From: Micromonospora polyrhachis
GTDB lineage: Bacteria; Actinomycetota; Actinomycetes; Mycobacteriales; Micromonosporaceae
Reading direction: 5' to 3'
DNA: 64,000 bases
Assembly (NCBI RefSeq): GCF_014203835.1
Contig: NZ_JACHJW010000001.1
Location: 1,736,001 to 1,800,000, forward strand
In this document: positions 15,180-25,194 of the stretch, in pieces
Layout: the number at the start of each line of letters is the position of its first letter
Position numbering within the stretch: the first letter of the stretch is position 1
Program-made: the position numbers and the translations under genes
Notes under the pieces: generated by a model
Told to the model about the DNA's origin: nothing
Database searches by the model: none
Seen by the model: the letters and a program-made list of their open reading frames with translations, nothing else

Positions 15180-18100
15180 CTACTTCGATCGACCGAAGGC
15201 CGTGTTGAAGGCCTTCTGCACCGCTGCGGTAACCGGTTTGGGCAGGTCCACGGTGTGGTGGAACTTGTCGTTCCTCGTCGGCGTGTGTCGGACCGTGAAC
15301 CCGGCCGCCTCAAGCTGGCCCCGGGTCGCCGTACTCATGTTCGCGCCAGCGACCCTGGCCGGATCCGCAGTGACGGAGACGCCGTGCCCGAATCCCTTGT
15401 CCTCGGCCTCCCCCGCCTTCCTCGCCAATCGCCCGGTGCTCTCCCACGAGGTTCCCATCCGGGCAAGGACAGTATCGCTGTTGGAAGTGAACGACGATCT
15501 CGCCGTGTTCGCGGCGAGCCCCGCACGCGCTCCCCGGGCGGCGCCGCCGGCCAGGCGGCCTCCCGGCACGATCGCCATGAGTTCCATGGCCGCCCCGGCA
15601 CCGTCCCCGTTGGCACCCGCGATCATCGCGTCGACGACGCTCATGCCGGCCGACGCGGCCAGGCAGACGCCACAGCCGAACATGGCGGCGACGCCAAGTC
15701 CGATCTTGACCGCATTCCAGATCTTGCCACCGGGTTTGGCGTTCCTACCGACCCACTTGGCTCCTTGCCAGGCCTTCTTGGCCGCCTTCTTGGCCACCTT
15801 CTTGGTGGCGTTCCAGGTCTTCTTGGCCGCCTTCTTGACGTGTTTGACCGCCTTCTTGACCGCCTTGGTGACCTTCTTGACGACCTTGACGACCTTTTTG
15901 ATGTGCTTCTTGACCTTCTTGACGACCTTCTTGGTGACCTCCTTGGCCACCTGTTTGACGCGCTCGACGCCCTTGTCGACAAAGGACACGGTCTGGTGGA
16001 CGACCGTCTTGACCGTGGAGACCACCGGCTGGACGACGGTACGCACGACGGTCTTGAAGGAGTGGACCACGCTGCCGAAGAACTTGCCGTCCGGATCGGA
16101 GAAGGTAGCCGGGTTGTTGTTGGCATAGGCGTAGCCGTTGGCCTGCTGCGGATCCTCGTAGTCCACCATCGGATCGACCGAGAGGAACCGCCCGGTACCC
16201 GGGTCGTACTGCCGGGCGCCGACGTGGATCAGGCCGGTCGACTCGTCAGCCGTGCCACCGACGAAGCTCTTCTCCCCGGGCCAGCCGGCGGGCTTGGCGC
16301 CCCGCTCCTCGCCGTATGGCGTGTAGCGGCGGCGCTGCACGGACTGGGTGTCCGCATCGATCGCCAGTTCCGGGGTGCCGTGGTGGTCGACACCGAGCCA
16401 GGTGAGCTTGGTGCCGCCGGCGGACGCCACCCGGACCGCGACCAGCTTGCCCGCGTGACCGTAGTAACGGGTGCCGGTCACCACGCCGTTGCCGTCCACC
16501 CGGACCTCGGTCTCCCCCAGGTAGAGCGTGGTCCCGGTGGGGTCGGTCCGCAGCAGTCGGTCGCCGTCGGCGTCGTACACGAAGGAAGTGGTCTTGTTGC
16601 CCTCGACCACCTTCGACAGGTAGCCCTCGGCGTCCCACTCCAACGACTGGGTGCTGCCACCGCGCTTACGCATGGTGGTGTTGCCGGTGGCGTCGTAGCC
16701 GTACTCGTTGGTCGTCGTACCGGTCGGGCCCGTCGCGGCGACCGTCCGGAGGGTGTGCGGCTGCGCGGCGCCCGCCGCCGGATAGGTGTAGGTGCTGGTG
16801 GTCTGACTGCCGTCGGCCGCCGTACGGGTCTCACTCGTCCGGTTGCCGGTGGCGTCGAAACCCCAGGCGTGCCAGTAGGCGGAGGGACCGCCGAGCCCCG
16901 CGGCGCTGGGTGCCGCCGCGCAGTCCCCCGACGTCGGGGTCCACGCGTCGGTGGTCCGCCGCAGGTAGTCCTGCTTGAAACACTGCGTCTCCGCGGAGAT
17001 CCCCGTCGCCGGGTCCGGCGCGTCGCCGATCTTGAGTACGTTTCCGGCGTCGTCGTAGCCATAGCTCACGTTGGCGACGAGCTGTGCCGTGGTCTCCCGC
17101 TTGATCTGGACGCTGGACAAGCGGCGGGTGCCGTACTCGTAGTCGTACTTGTGCTTGAGCCATTTGCCGCCGGCGGAGAGGCTCAACTCGTCGATCTCGC
17201 CGTACTTGGTGTAGGTGGTGCTGGTGACGTACGACGTGGTCCCCGACAACGTCGTCGGACTACCCAGGTTGTCGTGCCCGTAGGTCAGGGTCTCGGCCGG
17301 CAGTCCACCGGCGGCCGGCATGCTCGCCGTGGCCACCGCGCCGTCCTGCTTGAAGGTCGTGCTGAAGTGGTAGGTGCCGGCCAACCTGCTGGCCTCACCC
17401 CCCAGGGCAGGGATGGTGATGGACGTCCCCGTCGGTCGTCCCGCGTCGTCGTAACCGGTGACGGCGTTGGTGTACGCCTTGCCGTCGACCCACCGGGTGG
17501 CACTGGTCGGCAACCCCTTGGCCTTCGCCGTCGGATCCCCGGCGATGACGTCGAAGGTCCAACCCAGGCGCTTGGGGCCGGTGAGTGAGCCCTCGTGCAC
17601 CGCTGTCCGGCGACCCAACTCGTCATAGGCGTACGCGAGGACGATCCCGCGCGCGTCCCTACTCGTGAGCATCTGTTCGGCGTCGTCGAAGGTGTACTCG
17701 GTGATACCGCGATCAGGGTCCTCGCTGCGCACCATGCGGCCACGTGCGTCGTAGGCGAACCGCCAGGTGTTGCCCACCGGGTCGACGACGCTGACGAGGT
17801 TGCCGCGCCGGTCGTAGTCGTAGGTGGTCTTGTCGTACGCGCCGGTGGGGGTGCCGCCCTTGTACTGGCGCAACTCGACGAGGCGACCCTCGGCGTCGAG
17901 GATTCGACTCGTGGCGGTCTCGCCGGCGGGCGGCGTCAGGTCCACCCGGGTCACCCCGGGCGGCTCGACACCGACCCCGTTGGTGCGATGGCTGAACGTG
18001 GAGCGCCACTGCTCCACGCCCTCCACCTTGAAGATCTCCGCGATCGGCTGGTCGTCGCCGTCGTACTCGGTGACGGTCTGCGCCGGCAGTAGCGCCTCGT

Positions 18101-21100
18101 CCGGCACGAACAGGTCGGGCCCGACCGGACCATCGTTGTAGTACGGGCCGTTCACCTTCACCGGCAGGCCACGCGAGTTGTAGACGGTGTCGACGATCGT
18201 CCGACCACCGCCGGGTGCCGGGTCCTGGCTCTGCCGCAGCCGCATCAACCCGTCGTAGAGGTCGTACTCGGTCTGATACGTCCCGTCGTGTTGCAGCGTC
18301 TTGGTGGAGATGACGTTCGCGCCATCGGCGCGCACCACATAGCCGTACTCGACGGTGGGCGACTGGTTGTCGGCGCGGCCCGGTTCCCACACCTTGGCCA
18401 TCCGCCCGAGCGGGTCGTAGGTCCCCCTGGTACGCCGACCATTGGCGTCGGTCACGACCAGTTCCTCACCGATCGCCGGATCCAGGTCGGTGCTCGAGGT
18501 GTGCCCCAGCGGGTTCGTCACGGTCATCCTGGTGACCGGCCCGCTCGCCGGGGTGTAGCTCGTGGTGGTCTTCCTGTTCTGCACGTCGATCGCCTCGATC
18601 TGGCGACCGTAGGCGTCGTAGCCAGCGCGGGTCGTGGTGACATAGGTGGGTGCCCCACCCGCCCAGCCCGAGATCTCCTCCTTGCGGGTGATGTTGCCCT
18701 TGGTGGGCGCGGTGCCGAAGGTGTCGCTGCCGTCGTAGAAGATGCGCTCCTCGGCGATGACATCCTCGGCACTCGTGGGCTGACTGGCGCAGCTCAGCGC
18801 CGCGATCTGCTTGCGGGCCAGCAATCCGACGATGCCGGGGCCGTCGGAGGTGTACGTGTACCGGGTGCAGGTGTCGTCGGTGGCGTCGGTGACGTCGTTG
18901 AGTTCCTGCGCCTGGACGAGCAGGCCGCGCGCGTCGTAGACGTGGTCGGTGCCGTTCTCGCGCCAGCCACCACCGGTGGCCACCTCGCCCTGGCGGACCT
19001 TGGCTTCCTCCACCATCACCGCTTTGGTGGTGCCCCACGGCCGGGTCCTGGTGGCGGTCGGCGCGCTCTGCCAGGGGTCCGTGATGGACCGTTGCAGGAC
19101 CGTCCCACCCGCGGCGGTGTAGGTGATCTGCTCGCGCTGCACGCCGGACAGGTGGTTGTCGTCGTTCCAGGCCCTACCGGTCGAATCGACGACCTGGACG
19201 GACTTGGGTGTGCCGGTGCTCGTACGGTCCCCGTGCATGCCCCGGAAGTAGCGGGTCTCGGTCTGCGACTGTACGGTGCCGGCGCGCCCCTCCTTGGTGA
19301 TGACCTTGCTGTAGCCGCGCCACTGACCCCAGGTCTTCTGGTCCGTGGGGACCATTCCGTCTTCCTCGTCGAAGCGCCACGCCGGCGGCTCCGGGTACTC
19401 GATCGTCGTCTCCTCGGCCTCGACCCGGGTGGTGACGTCCCCCTCGGTGACCTTGGTGACGACGTACTTGTTGAACCAGTCCTGGCGCTCCTTGGCCATC
19501 GGGTCGTTGAGGAAGTCCGGGGTCCACTTGCGGGGGAAACAGCGCTTACGGTTGCTGTCCGGCGGGTCGAGGTTTCCCGCTCCGGTGCTGCTGGGTGCCA
19601 CGCACTCCTTGGTCGCGTAGTTCACCGTCAGAACGCCGCCGGTCTCCAACCGGACCCGGTTGATCCGCCACCAGTTCATCGGTGGGATGTCGTCGGTGCC
19701 GTCGACCCGGTTGGGCATCTGCACACCGTCGAAGTTGACCGGTGGCATGCTCAGCGTGCCGCCCAGATGGCCGGTGTGCTGCAACGAGGAAAGCCACATG
19801 CCGGCACGCGTGCCGTCACCCGGGGCGGGAAAAGAATGCGTCAGCGTCCACGAGTTGACGTCCTCGTGTCGGGCGGTGGCGCTCCGGTAGACCTGGGTGG
19901 TGACCTTCGCCAACCGCTTCGACGTCCAGAAGGTCGGCGTGAAGTGCTTGTTGCTACAGGAGGTGGTCGACGTGCAGGACTGGTCCCAGGGCGTGTCGGG
20001 ATACGAGGCCGGAGACGACGACGTGCAGGTCGAGCCAGGGATGCACCGCTCCGCGGTGGTGAAGAGGACCTTCGCCACCGCCGGGGTGGTGTAGACCGCG
20101 CCCGCACGCTGCCCGTACTCGATTCGGTTGAGCTGCGCGGCCCGCTGGTAGGTCGACACCTTGGTGGTGGTCATGTTGCGGGCGTAGTTGTTGTTCTCCG
20201 GCGTGTAGAACAGGCTCATCGTGTTGCCGTTGGTGTCCACGACGTAGTCGAGGTACCACCGCCACGCCTGCGCGCAGTACGACGAGTCGAAGGCGGTCTC
20301 GTAGCACGGCTCGCCCGGATGGTTGCCGTACACCGGGACGGTCAGCGTCGATCGCGTCTGCGGATTCGGATCCACCCAACCGGGCAACCTGTTGCGGCCG
20401 AAGAAGTACTGGGTCCCGTCCCGCGAGGTGATCTTCCAGTATTCCCCGTTGCGCGCCCCGTTGCCGGTAGCCGCGTCGTTGATACGCTCCACCTTCGAGC
20501 CGTCGTCGGCGCGGGGCCGCCACACGCCGGTGGCGTCGTCCCGGATGAGTTCGCCGCCCTTGCCGTTGAGCGCGAAGGTCGCGTTCTCCGTCCCCCAGCA
20601 CTGGTCGCCGGTCTTGCGCTTGGCGTTGTTGGGCGTCTTGCCGTCGACCGCCTTCTGGTCCATCCCGCAGGAGACGTAGCGCCGCTCGATGAAGCCGCCG
20701 GGAGCGAAGTCGAAGCCCTCACCGACCCAGGACGGCTGGTTGTTGGAGGCCGACGTCGATCCGTCCACGCCACCCGAGGAATAGGAGATGTTCAGTTGCG
20801 GTGACGGCCCTTCGAGGGACGGCGGGACCTCCATCGGGTACGCCCAGCTGAAGTCGCCGGACGAGCCGCCCACCTGCCACGTCGACGACGCTCCCAGTTG
20901 TGAGGCACCGAAGTCTCCTCCGGCGGAGGAGGCGAACGCCACCAGGCCGTAGAGCTGCCCGGCTCCGGCCCCCGGCAGGAGCACGTCAGCCGAGAGCGTG
21001 CCGGTGCCGTTGTTGCGAGTGGGAATCATGGTGCCCTGGCACTCCTGCGCCTCGGGCGTCTTCAGCGCACACTCGGGCAACTCGACGAGACGCAGCCGTA

Positions 21101-21572
21101 GCGCCCAGTCGCCACCGTAGGCGCCGCGGAATCGGGAGTAGTCCACCTCCACCGGCACCTTGCCCGCCTCGGCCGCGCCGACGTCGGTACGCGCCAATCG
21201 GAACAGCGGGCCGTCCAGACGCTTGTCGAGGACCTCGACGCGTACCTGGGCGGTGCTCGCCCGCCCGACCCGGACCGGCATTCCCGCGACGTCCAGCCGG
21301 GTGCCGGCCGATACCACTGCCGATCCCTGTTTCGGCCAACTCACCGCAGGCACCTGACGGACCTCTGCCGCCTCCGCCGGATCCGGCGGCAACTTCTCGG
21401 CCACCGCAGTGCTGCCCGAGATGGATTTCTCGGTACGCGCGGCGAACGCCGGACCGGCTTCCGCGTGCGCCGGAAATGCCGGAACGGCGATGAGGCCGGC
21501 GACCATCACCGCACCCGTAGCCGCACCGATCCACCGCCGTGGCAGTTTGGATCTCTGTCTCACCCTACCCAT
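15180..21572 (-). CDS. Secreted RHS-repeat polymorphic toxin
   Basis: 2130 residues. Start ATG 21572 has a GGAGG ribosome site 8 bases upstream and gives a clean signal peptide (MGRVRQRSKLPRR, then a hydrophobic core ending PAFPAHAEA). Around residue 250 is an SpvB/TcdB-like N-terminal module (YPMEVPPSLEG, LNISYSSGGVDG, SWVGEGFD). Many YD/RHS repeats follow, and the RHS core ends with GLIHVGARQYDPGTGRFLSV-type text and FSDPDG at about 1829. The last 300 residues are a pretoxin segment: a striking Lys-rich tract of repeated VKK/AKK/KVAKK units, a hydrophobic hairpin, then about 100 residues with GHGVSVTADP and NDKFHHTVDLPKP, the likely toxin. The toxin activity is not identified. The shell would encapsulate and deliver it. 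Confidence 0.9.
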   Translation of the reverse strand: MGRVRQRSKLPRRWIGAATGAVMVAGLIAVPAFPAHAEAGPAFAARTEKSISGSTAVAEKLPPDPAEAAEVRQVPAVSWPKQGSAVVSAGTRLDVAGMPVRVGRASTAQVRVEVLDKRLDGPLFRLARTDVGAAEAGKVPVEVDYSRFRGAYGGDWALRLRLVELPECALKTPEAQECQGTMIPTRNNGTGTLSADVLLPGAGAGQLYGLVAFASSAGGDFGASQLGASSTWQVGGSSGDFSWAYPMEVPPSLEGPSPQLNISYSSGGVDGSTSASNNQPSWVGEGFDFAPGGFIERRYVSCGMDQKAVDGKTPNNAKRKTGDQCWGTENATFALNGKGGELIRDDATGVWRPRADDGSKVERINDAATGNGARNGEYWKITSRDGTQYFFGRNRLPGWVDPNPQTRSTLTVPVYGNHPGEPCYETAFDSSYCAQAWRWYLDYVVDTNGNTMSLFYTPENNNYARNMTTTKVSTYQRAAQLNRIEYGQRAGAVYTTPAVAKVLFTTAERCIPGSTCTSSSPASYPDTPWDQSCTSTTSCSNKHFTPTFWTSKRLAKVTTQVYRSATARHEDVNSWTLTHSFPAPGDGTRAGMWLSSLQHTGHLGGTLSMPPVNFDGVQMPNRVDGTDDIPPMNWWRINRVRLETGGVLTVNYATKECVAPSSTGAGNLDPPDSNRKRCFPRKWTPDFLNDPMAKERQDWFNKYVVTKVTEGDVTTRVEAEETTIEYPEPPAWRFDEEDGMVPTDQKTWGQWRGYSKVITKEGRAGTVQSQTETRYFRGMHGDRTSTGTPKSVQVVDSTGRAWNDDNHLSGVQREQITYTAAGGTVLQRSITDPWQSAPTATRTRPWGTTKAVMVEEAKVRQGEVATGGGWRENGTDHVYDARGLLVQAQELNDVTDATDDTCTRYTYTSDGPGIVGLLARKQIAALSCASQPTSAEDVIAEERIFYDGSDTFGTAPTKGNITRKEEISGWAGGAPTYVTTTRAGYDAYGRQIEAIDVQNRKTTTSYTPASGPVTRMTVTNPLGHTSSTDLDPAIGEELVVTDANGRRTRGTYDPLGRMAKVWEPGRADNQSPTVEYGYVVRADGANVISTKTLQHDGTYQTEYDLYDGLMRLRQSQDPAPGGGRTIVDTVYNSRGLPVKVNGPYYNDGPVGPDLFVPDEALLPAQTVTEYDGDDQPIAEIFKVEGVEQWRSTFSHRTNGVGVEPPGVTRVDLTPPAGETATSRILDAEGRLVELRQYKGGTPTGAYDKTTYDYDRRGNLVSVVDPVGNTWRFAYDARGRMVRSEDPDRGITEYTFDDAEQMLTSRDARGIVLAYAYDELGRRTAVHEGSLTGPKRLGWTFDVIAGDPTAKAKGLPTSATRWVDGKAYTNAVTGYDDAGRPTGTSITIPALGGEASRLAGTYHFSTTFKQDGAVATASMPAAGGLPAETLTYGHDNLGSPTTLSGTTSYVTSTTYTKYGEIDELSLSAGGKWLKHKYDYEYGTRRLSSVQIKRETTAQLVANVSYGYDDAGNVLKIGDAPDPATGISAETQCFKQDYLRRTTDAWTPTSGDCAAAPSAAGLGGPSAYWHAWGFDATGNRTSETRTAADGSQTTSTYTYPAAGAAQPHTLRTVAATGPTGTTTNEYGYDATGNTTMRKRGGSTQSLEWDAEGYLSKVVEGNKTTSFVYDADGDRLLRTDPTGTTLYLGETEVRVDGNGVVTGTRYYGHAGKLVAVRVASAGGTKLTWLGVDHHGTPELAIDADTQSVQRRRYTPYGEERGAKPAGWPGEKSFVGGTADESTGLIHVGARQYDPGTGRFLSVDPMVDYEDPQQANGYAYANNNPATFSDPDGKFFGSVVHSFKTVVRTVVQPVVSTVKTVVHQTVSFVDKGVERVKQVAKEVTKKVVKKVKKHIKKVVKVVKKVTKAVKKAVKHVKKAAKKTWNATKKVAKKAAKKAWQGAKWVGRNAKPGGKIWNAVKIGLGVAAMFGCGVCLAASAGMSVVDAMIAGANGDGAGAAMELMAIVPGGRLAGGAARGARAGLAANTARSSFTSNSDTVLARMGTSWESTGRLARKAGEAEDKGFGHGVSVTADPARVAGANMSTATRGQLEAAGFTVRHTPTRNDKFHHTVDLPKPVTAAVQKAFNTAFGRSK

Positions 21573-21729
21573 CACCAGGACCTCCCCGTGCAAGCCAACC
21601 CACCATGTCGATGGCGCTGGCATCGTGGGCCGTCGCGGTGAAGGTCCGGTAAAGGAGACCAAACTTGCGGTAAATATCGACTGGCGTCATGATGTGCCAG
21701 ATGTGCGCCGATGACGGGGATCGGTAGCG

Positions 21730-24700
21730 ATGCGCTATCACGTGTTAGGCCCTCTGGAGGTCTGGGCTCATAACGCCCGGACACCACTGGCTGGCCGGTG
21801 GCGAGCCCTCCTCGCTGTTCTCCTGGCCAACGCCGACCGGACGGTCTCGGTCGACCGACTTCTCTACGAGCTGTACGGAGAGCAGTCGCCCAGGTCCGGC
21901 GGCAAACTGATCCAGGTCTACGTGAGCAAGCTCCGCCGTGCGCTGGGCGACGCCGACGGCAGATCCCTGGTCACGCAGCCGGCTGGATACCGCCTCCGAC
22001 TCGACGCAGATGAGATGGACGCCGTTCTGTTCGAGCGGCTGGCACTCCAGGGACGGCAGGCACTCCACGCCGGCTTGCCGGATACCGCCGCTGGGTTCCT
22101 GCACGATGCGCTGGCAATGTGGCGCGGGCCCGCCTTCGCCGACGTGCCGCACTCAGCGGCGATCCAGGCAGCCTCCCTCCGCCTGGAAGAGCTACGGCTC
22201 GCCACCTGGGAGGAGTGGGCCGACGCGCAACTGGCCCTGGGGCACCACACAGAGATCATCGGCGAGCTGCGCCTGGCAGTCCTCGAACAGCCACTACGAG
22301 AGCGGCTACGCAGCCAGCTCATGCTCGCGCTCGCCCGGGACGGGCGGCGCGCCGACGCACTGGCCGAGTATGTCGCCGGCCGTCGGATCCTGATCGACGA
22401 ACTGGGGGTGGAGCCAGGTAGCGCGATGCAGGCCCTACACGCGGAGATCCTGTCGAACGGGCTACCCGGTCGACAGAGTCTCCACGTTCTTCCAGCCCAC
22501 GGGGAGGAGCCGGCAGGCCGACCGCCGTGCCAGCTTCCCCGGGCCGTGCCCGATCTCGTCGGACGCGACGCAGAGACGCAGGGCGTGCTCCAACTGCTGA
22601 CGGGATGCACTACGCAGGATGGTCCGGCTGTCGTGGTCATCACGGGTCAGCCCGGCGTGGGAAAGAGTGCCCTCGCCATCCAGGTCGCCCACCGGTTGCG
22701 ACCGGAGTACCACGATGGACAGTTCTATATCGACCTGGGCGCCACAGCAAGCGGGCCCGAACACCTCAGCGACCTGCTCGCCGGCCTGCTCAGCGGGGTG
22801 GGCTACCCGCCCGCGCACCTTCCTGAGGGAGCTGCCCAGCGAGCCGCCCTCTGGCGTGCCGCCCTGGCCGACCGACGCATCCTGCTCCTGCTGGACAACG
22901 CGAGCAACGAGCAGCAGGTGCGACTACTTCTCCCCGGCACACCGGGTAGCGCCGCGCTGATCACCAGCCGGTCCTACCTGACCGGAGTGGAAGCCGTTCA
23001 CCGACAGCGCCTCACTGAGCTTACCGATGCGACCGCTGTCGAAATGCTTGCCAGGATCATCGGCGAGGAGCGGGTAGGTGCCGAGCCGGAGGCCGCGGTC
23101 GACATCGCCCTCCTGTGCGGGTTCCTTCCCCTGGCCCTGCGCATCGCAGGGGCCCGCCTGGCGATGCATCCGGAGCAGACACTCGCCCGCTTCGCCACCA
23201 CACTTCGCCCGGTCGGCCAGCGGCTGGATCAGCTCATCGCCGGTGACCTGAACCTGCGGGAGGCGATCCGGCTCAGCGAGGTGGACTGCGACAGCCGGGC
23301 GACGCGAGCCCTGCACCATCTCGCGATGCTCGACATCGCCGACCTGCCGGAATGGACCCTCGGCCCGATGCTCGACCTCCCCGAGGAGGCATCGTACGAA
23401 GCCCTCGACTACCTCCTCGAGCGCAACCTGCTCTCCGCGCGGCCGGTAGGGGTCTCCGAACCCGCCCGCTACCGGCTGCCCGAACTCATCGCCGTCTACG
23501 GTCGGGACCGCTACGAGAAGAGCCGTACCCCTGTCTCAGCGGAAGAGCATCGCGCAGCACTGCGACGGTTGTGCGTCAACTACCTGGCACTGATCCATAC
23601 AATCAAGCAACGATCTTCGATGAGCATCGAGCCGCCAGCCGGTCATGCCGGACCGCCACCGCACCTGTCCGAACGCAGCGTCAACGCGATCCTCGCCGAT
23701 CCCCACGCCTGGCTGGAAGCGGAACGCTCGACGGTGGTGGACCTCATAGAACGCGCCGGCGCGGCAGGGCTGACCGAGGAGACGGTTCGGCTGGCGGTCT
23801 CACTGGGCCCGCACTTCGAGGCGGGTGGCCATCTGGACGACTGGCGGCGCAGCCACGAGGCGGCCCTGCGGGCCGCACAGGCCGACGACGTACCCGGCGT
23901 CGGTGCCGTCCTACGCCAACTCGGCGAGCTGCACACCGTTGCGGACCGCTACCCCACCGCCATCGAGTACTTCGACACTGCCCTCGCCGCCTTTCGCGGC
24001 ACCGGTGACCGGGTCGGCGAAGCAGCCGCACAGTCAGGCCTCGGATACGTGTACCGCCTGCAAGGTCATTACGACGACGCACTCCGCCATCTGAGGCTCA
24101 GCGCTCGGCTCGCCGGCACGGACGAACGCTGGGCCGCGGTGGCCTACGCCAAGGTCCAGATCAGTGCGATCCACCTGGAACACGGCAACCACGCCGTCGC
24201 ACGCCGTCACCTGCAGGGCGCCCTCGCAATGGCAGACCGGTCCAACTTCACTCCCGGCATCGCGGCCGCACAGCGATGCCTCGGCCTCACCGAACTGGCA
24301 GCTGGCGATCTGACGCGCGCCGAGGAACATTTCCGGACCTCCATGGAGGTCTGTGCCGACATCGGTGACCAACTCAGCAGGAACCACGGTCGCCAGTGGT
24401 TGGGCTACGTCGCTGCGTTGCGCGGTGACCAGCGGCTGGCGGCCGAGACGCTCCACGAGTGCCTTGCGCAGTACCAGGGTGCGCGCCAGATCTTCGGCCA
24501 GGCCATCACCCTCCGCAGCCTGGGGGTTCTCGACTTGCGCGCCGGCCGGCTCGATCAGTCCCTGACCCACGTACGCGAAGCGATGGGTCTCTGGGAGCAG
24601 ATCGACTCCCCGTTCTGGACGGCACGCACGCTCGACGTCCTTGCCCAGCTACATGCTCGTCGGGCCGACTCGCACAGAGCTGCCAGTTGCGCACAACGCG

Positions 24701-24750
24701 CCTCCCGACTCCGCGTCCGAATCGGCATACCGACCAATATGGGTTCTTGA
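21730..24750 (+). CDS. AfsR/SARP-type regulator with NB-ARC ATPase and TPR domains
   Basis: 1006 residues. N-terminal OmpR-like winged helix (residues 1-95; RWRALLAVLLANADRTVSVDRL, KLIQVYVSKLRRALGD), bacterial transcriptional activation domain (95-245; AFADVPHSAAIQAASLRLEELR, segments AFADVPHSA and IDELGVEPG), NB-ARC ATPase with Walker A TGQPGVGKSALA near 305 and Walker B RRILLLLDNA near 385, and C-terminal tetratricopeptide repeats (650-1000). This is the AfsR architecture that activates secondary metabolism, but the target is unknown; no complete PKS/NRPS cluster is in the window. It is transcribed divergently from the RHS gene and may respond to or control it or the 2.9-8.6 kb operon (inference). 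Confidence 0.92.
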   Translation: MRYHVLGPLEVWAHNARTPLAGRWRALLAVLLANADRTVSVDRLLYELYGEQSPRSGGKLIQVYVSKLRRALGDADGRSLVTQPAGYRLRLDADEMDAVLFERLALQGRQALHAGLPDTAAGFLHDALAMWRGPAFADVPHSAAIQAASLRLEELRLATWEEWADAQLALGHHTEIIGELRLAVLEQPLRERLRSQLMLALARDGRRADALAEYVAGRRILIDELGVEPGSAMQALHAEILSNGLPGRQSLHVLPAHGEEPAGRPPCQLPRAVPDLVGRDAETQGVLQLLTGCTTQDGPAVVVITGQPGVGKSALAIQVAHRLRPEYHDGQFYIDLGATASGPEHLSDLLAGLLSGVGYPPAHLPEGAAQRAALWRAALADRRILLLLDNASNEQQVRLLLPGTPGSAALITSRSYLTGVEAVHRQRLTELTDATAVEMLARIIGEERVGAEPEAAVDIALLCGFLPLALRIAGARLAMHPEQTLARFATTLRPVGQRLDQLIAGDLNLREAIRLSEVDCDSRATRALHHLAMLDIADLPEWTLGPMLDLPEEASYEALDYLLERNLLSARPVGVSEPARYRLPELIAVYGRDRYEKSRTPVSAEEHRAALRRLCVNYLALIHTIKQRSSMSIEPPAGHAGPPPHLSERSVNAILADPHAWLEAERSTVVDLIERAGAAGLTEETVRLAVSLGPHFEAGGHLDDWRRSHEAALRAAQADDVPGVGAVLRQLGELHTVADRYPTAIEYFDTALAAFRGTGDRVGEAAAQSGLGYVYRLQGHYDDALRHLRLSARLAGTDERWAAVAYAKVQISAIHLEHGNHAVARRHLQGALAMADRSNFTPGIAAAQRCLGLTELAAGDLTRAEEHFRTSMEVCADIGDQLSRNHGRQWLGYVAALRGDQRLAAETLHECLAQYQGARQIFGQAITLRSLGVLDLRAGRLDQSLTHVREAMGLWEQIDSPFWTARTLDVLAQLHARRADSHRAASCAQRASRLRVRIGIPTNMGS

Positions 24751-24897
24751 GTGCGCGCAGTTCGACTGGCTGGAACTGCCAAGCCGCGAGTGGACAGCGG
24801 ACCGGCTGTTTGGCGCGGACGACACCAGTTACCACCTGCTGGCCGTACGGATGGCTACACCTGGCGGCGCGTTCCAGGACCACCTGAGTGGTGTCCA

Positions 24898-25070
24898 CGG
24901 AAAAGGCGGGCGAGTCGCCCCGGGAAGCCGATGAGGACCTTCGCGGTGAACCGGCCAGTGAAGACGGTGAACCACAGGGCACCACGAAAGGCGATGGCCG
25001 TCATGACGTTCACCCGTAACCGGCGGCCGTTGACCCGCACGATCGGGGTGCGACCCCTGGGCTCCCGGCT
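24898..25070 (-). pseudogene. Fragment of an IS630-family transposase
   Basis: Read leftwards: EPRGRTPIVRVNGRRLRVNV, then MTAIAFRGALWFTVFTGRF and FPGRLARLF. This matches the IS630 DDE core between the first Asp and the last motif (RGxTPVVRxxGRRxRVNVMSAIxxRGxLWFTVFxGRFxxxVFIxFLxRL). Only about 57 codons remain; both ends, including the catalytic residues, are missing. It marks a past insertion that cut the TadB-like relic on its right. Confidence 0.65.
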
Positions 25071-25194
25071 GCGTCCTGGTGGGCTGCTTCGCCGCCGCGT
25101 TTGTCTGGCTCGGCCGGCTGATGCGCGACCGCGATACAGCGCGGATATTGGCGGGGGTCGCCGCCCCGGCTGAGTCTGAGGTGGTGTCGACATG
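25071..25194 (+). pseudogene. C-terminal relic of a TadB-like (type II secretion F) protein
   Basis: The forward frame reads GCFAAAFVWLGRLMRDRDTA and continues RILAGVAAP to a TGA that overlaps the ATG of the next reading frame (ATGA). A hydrophobic helix with a charged tail just before a TadC homologue is what the end of TadB looks like. The rest of the gene is replaced by the IS630 fragment. Assignment rests mainly on position and hydrophobicity. Confidence 0.4.

Noticed and set aside
15255-20804. Very long forward open frames (about 770 and 840 codons) opposite the RHS gene
   Set aside because: They are antisense shadows produced by GC-rich codon bias; composition is Arg/Gly/Val/Asp-rich without motifs, while the leftward frame has RHS repeats and a signal peptide.
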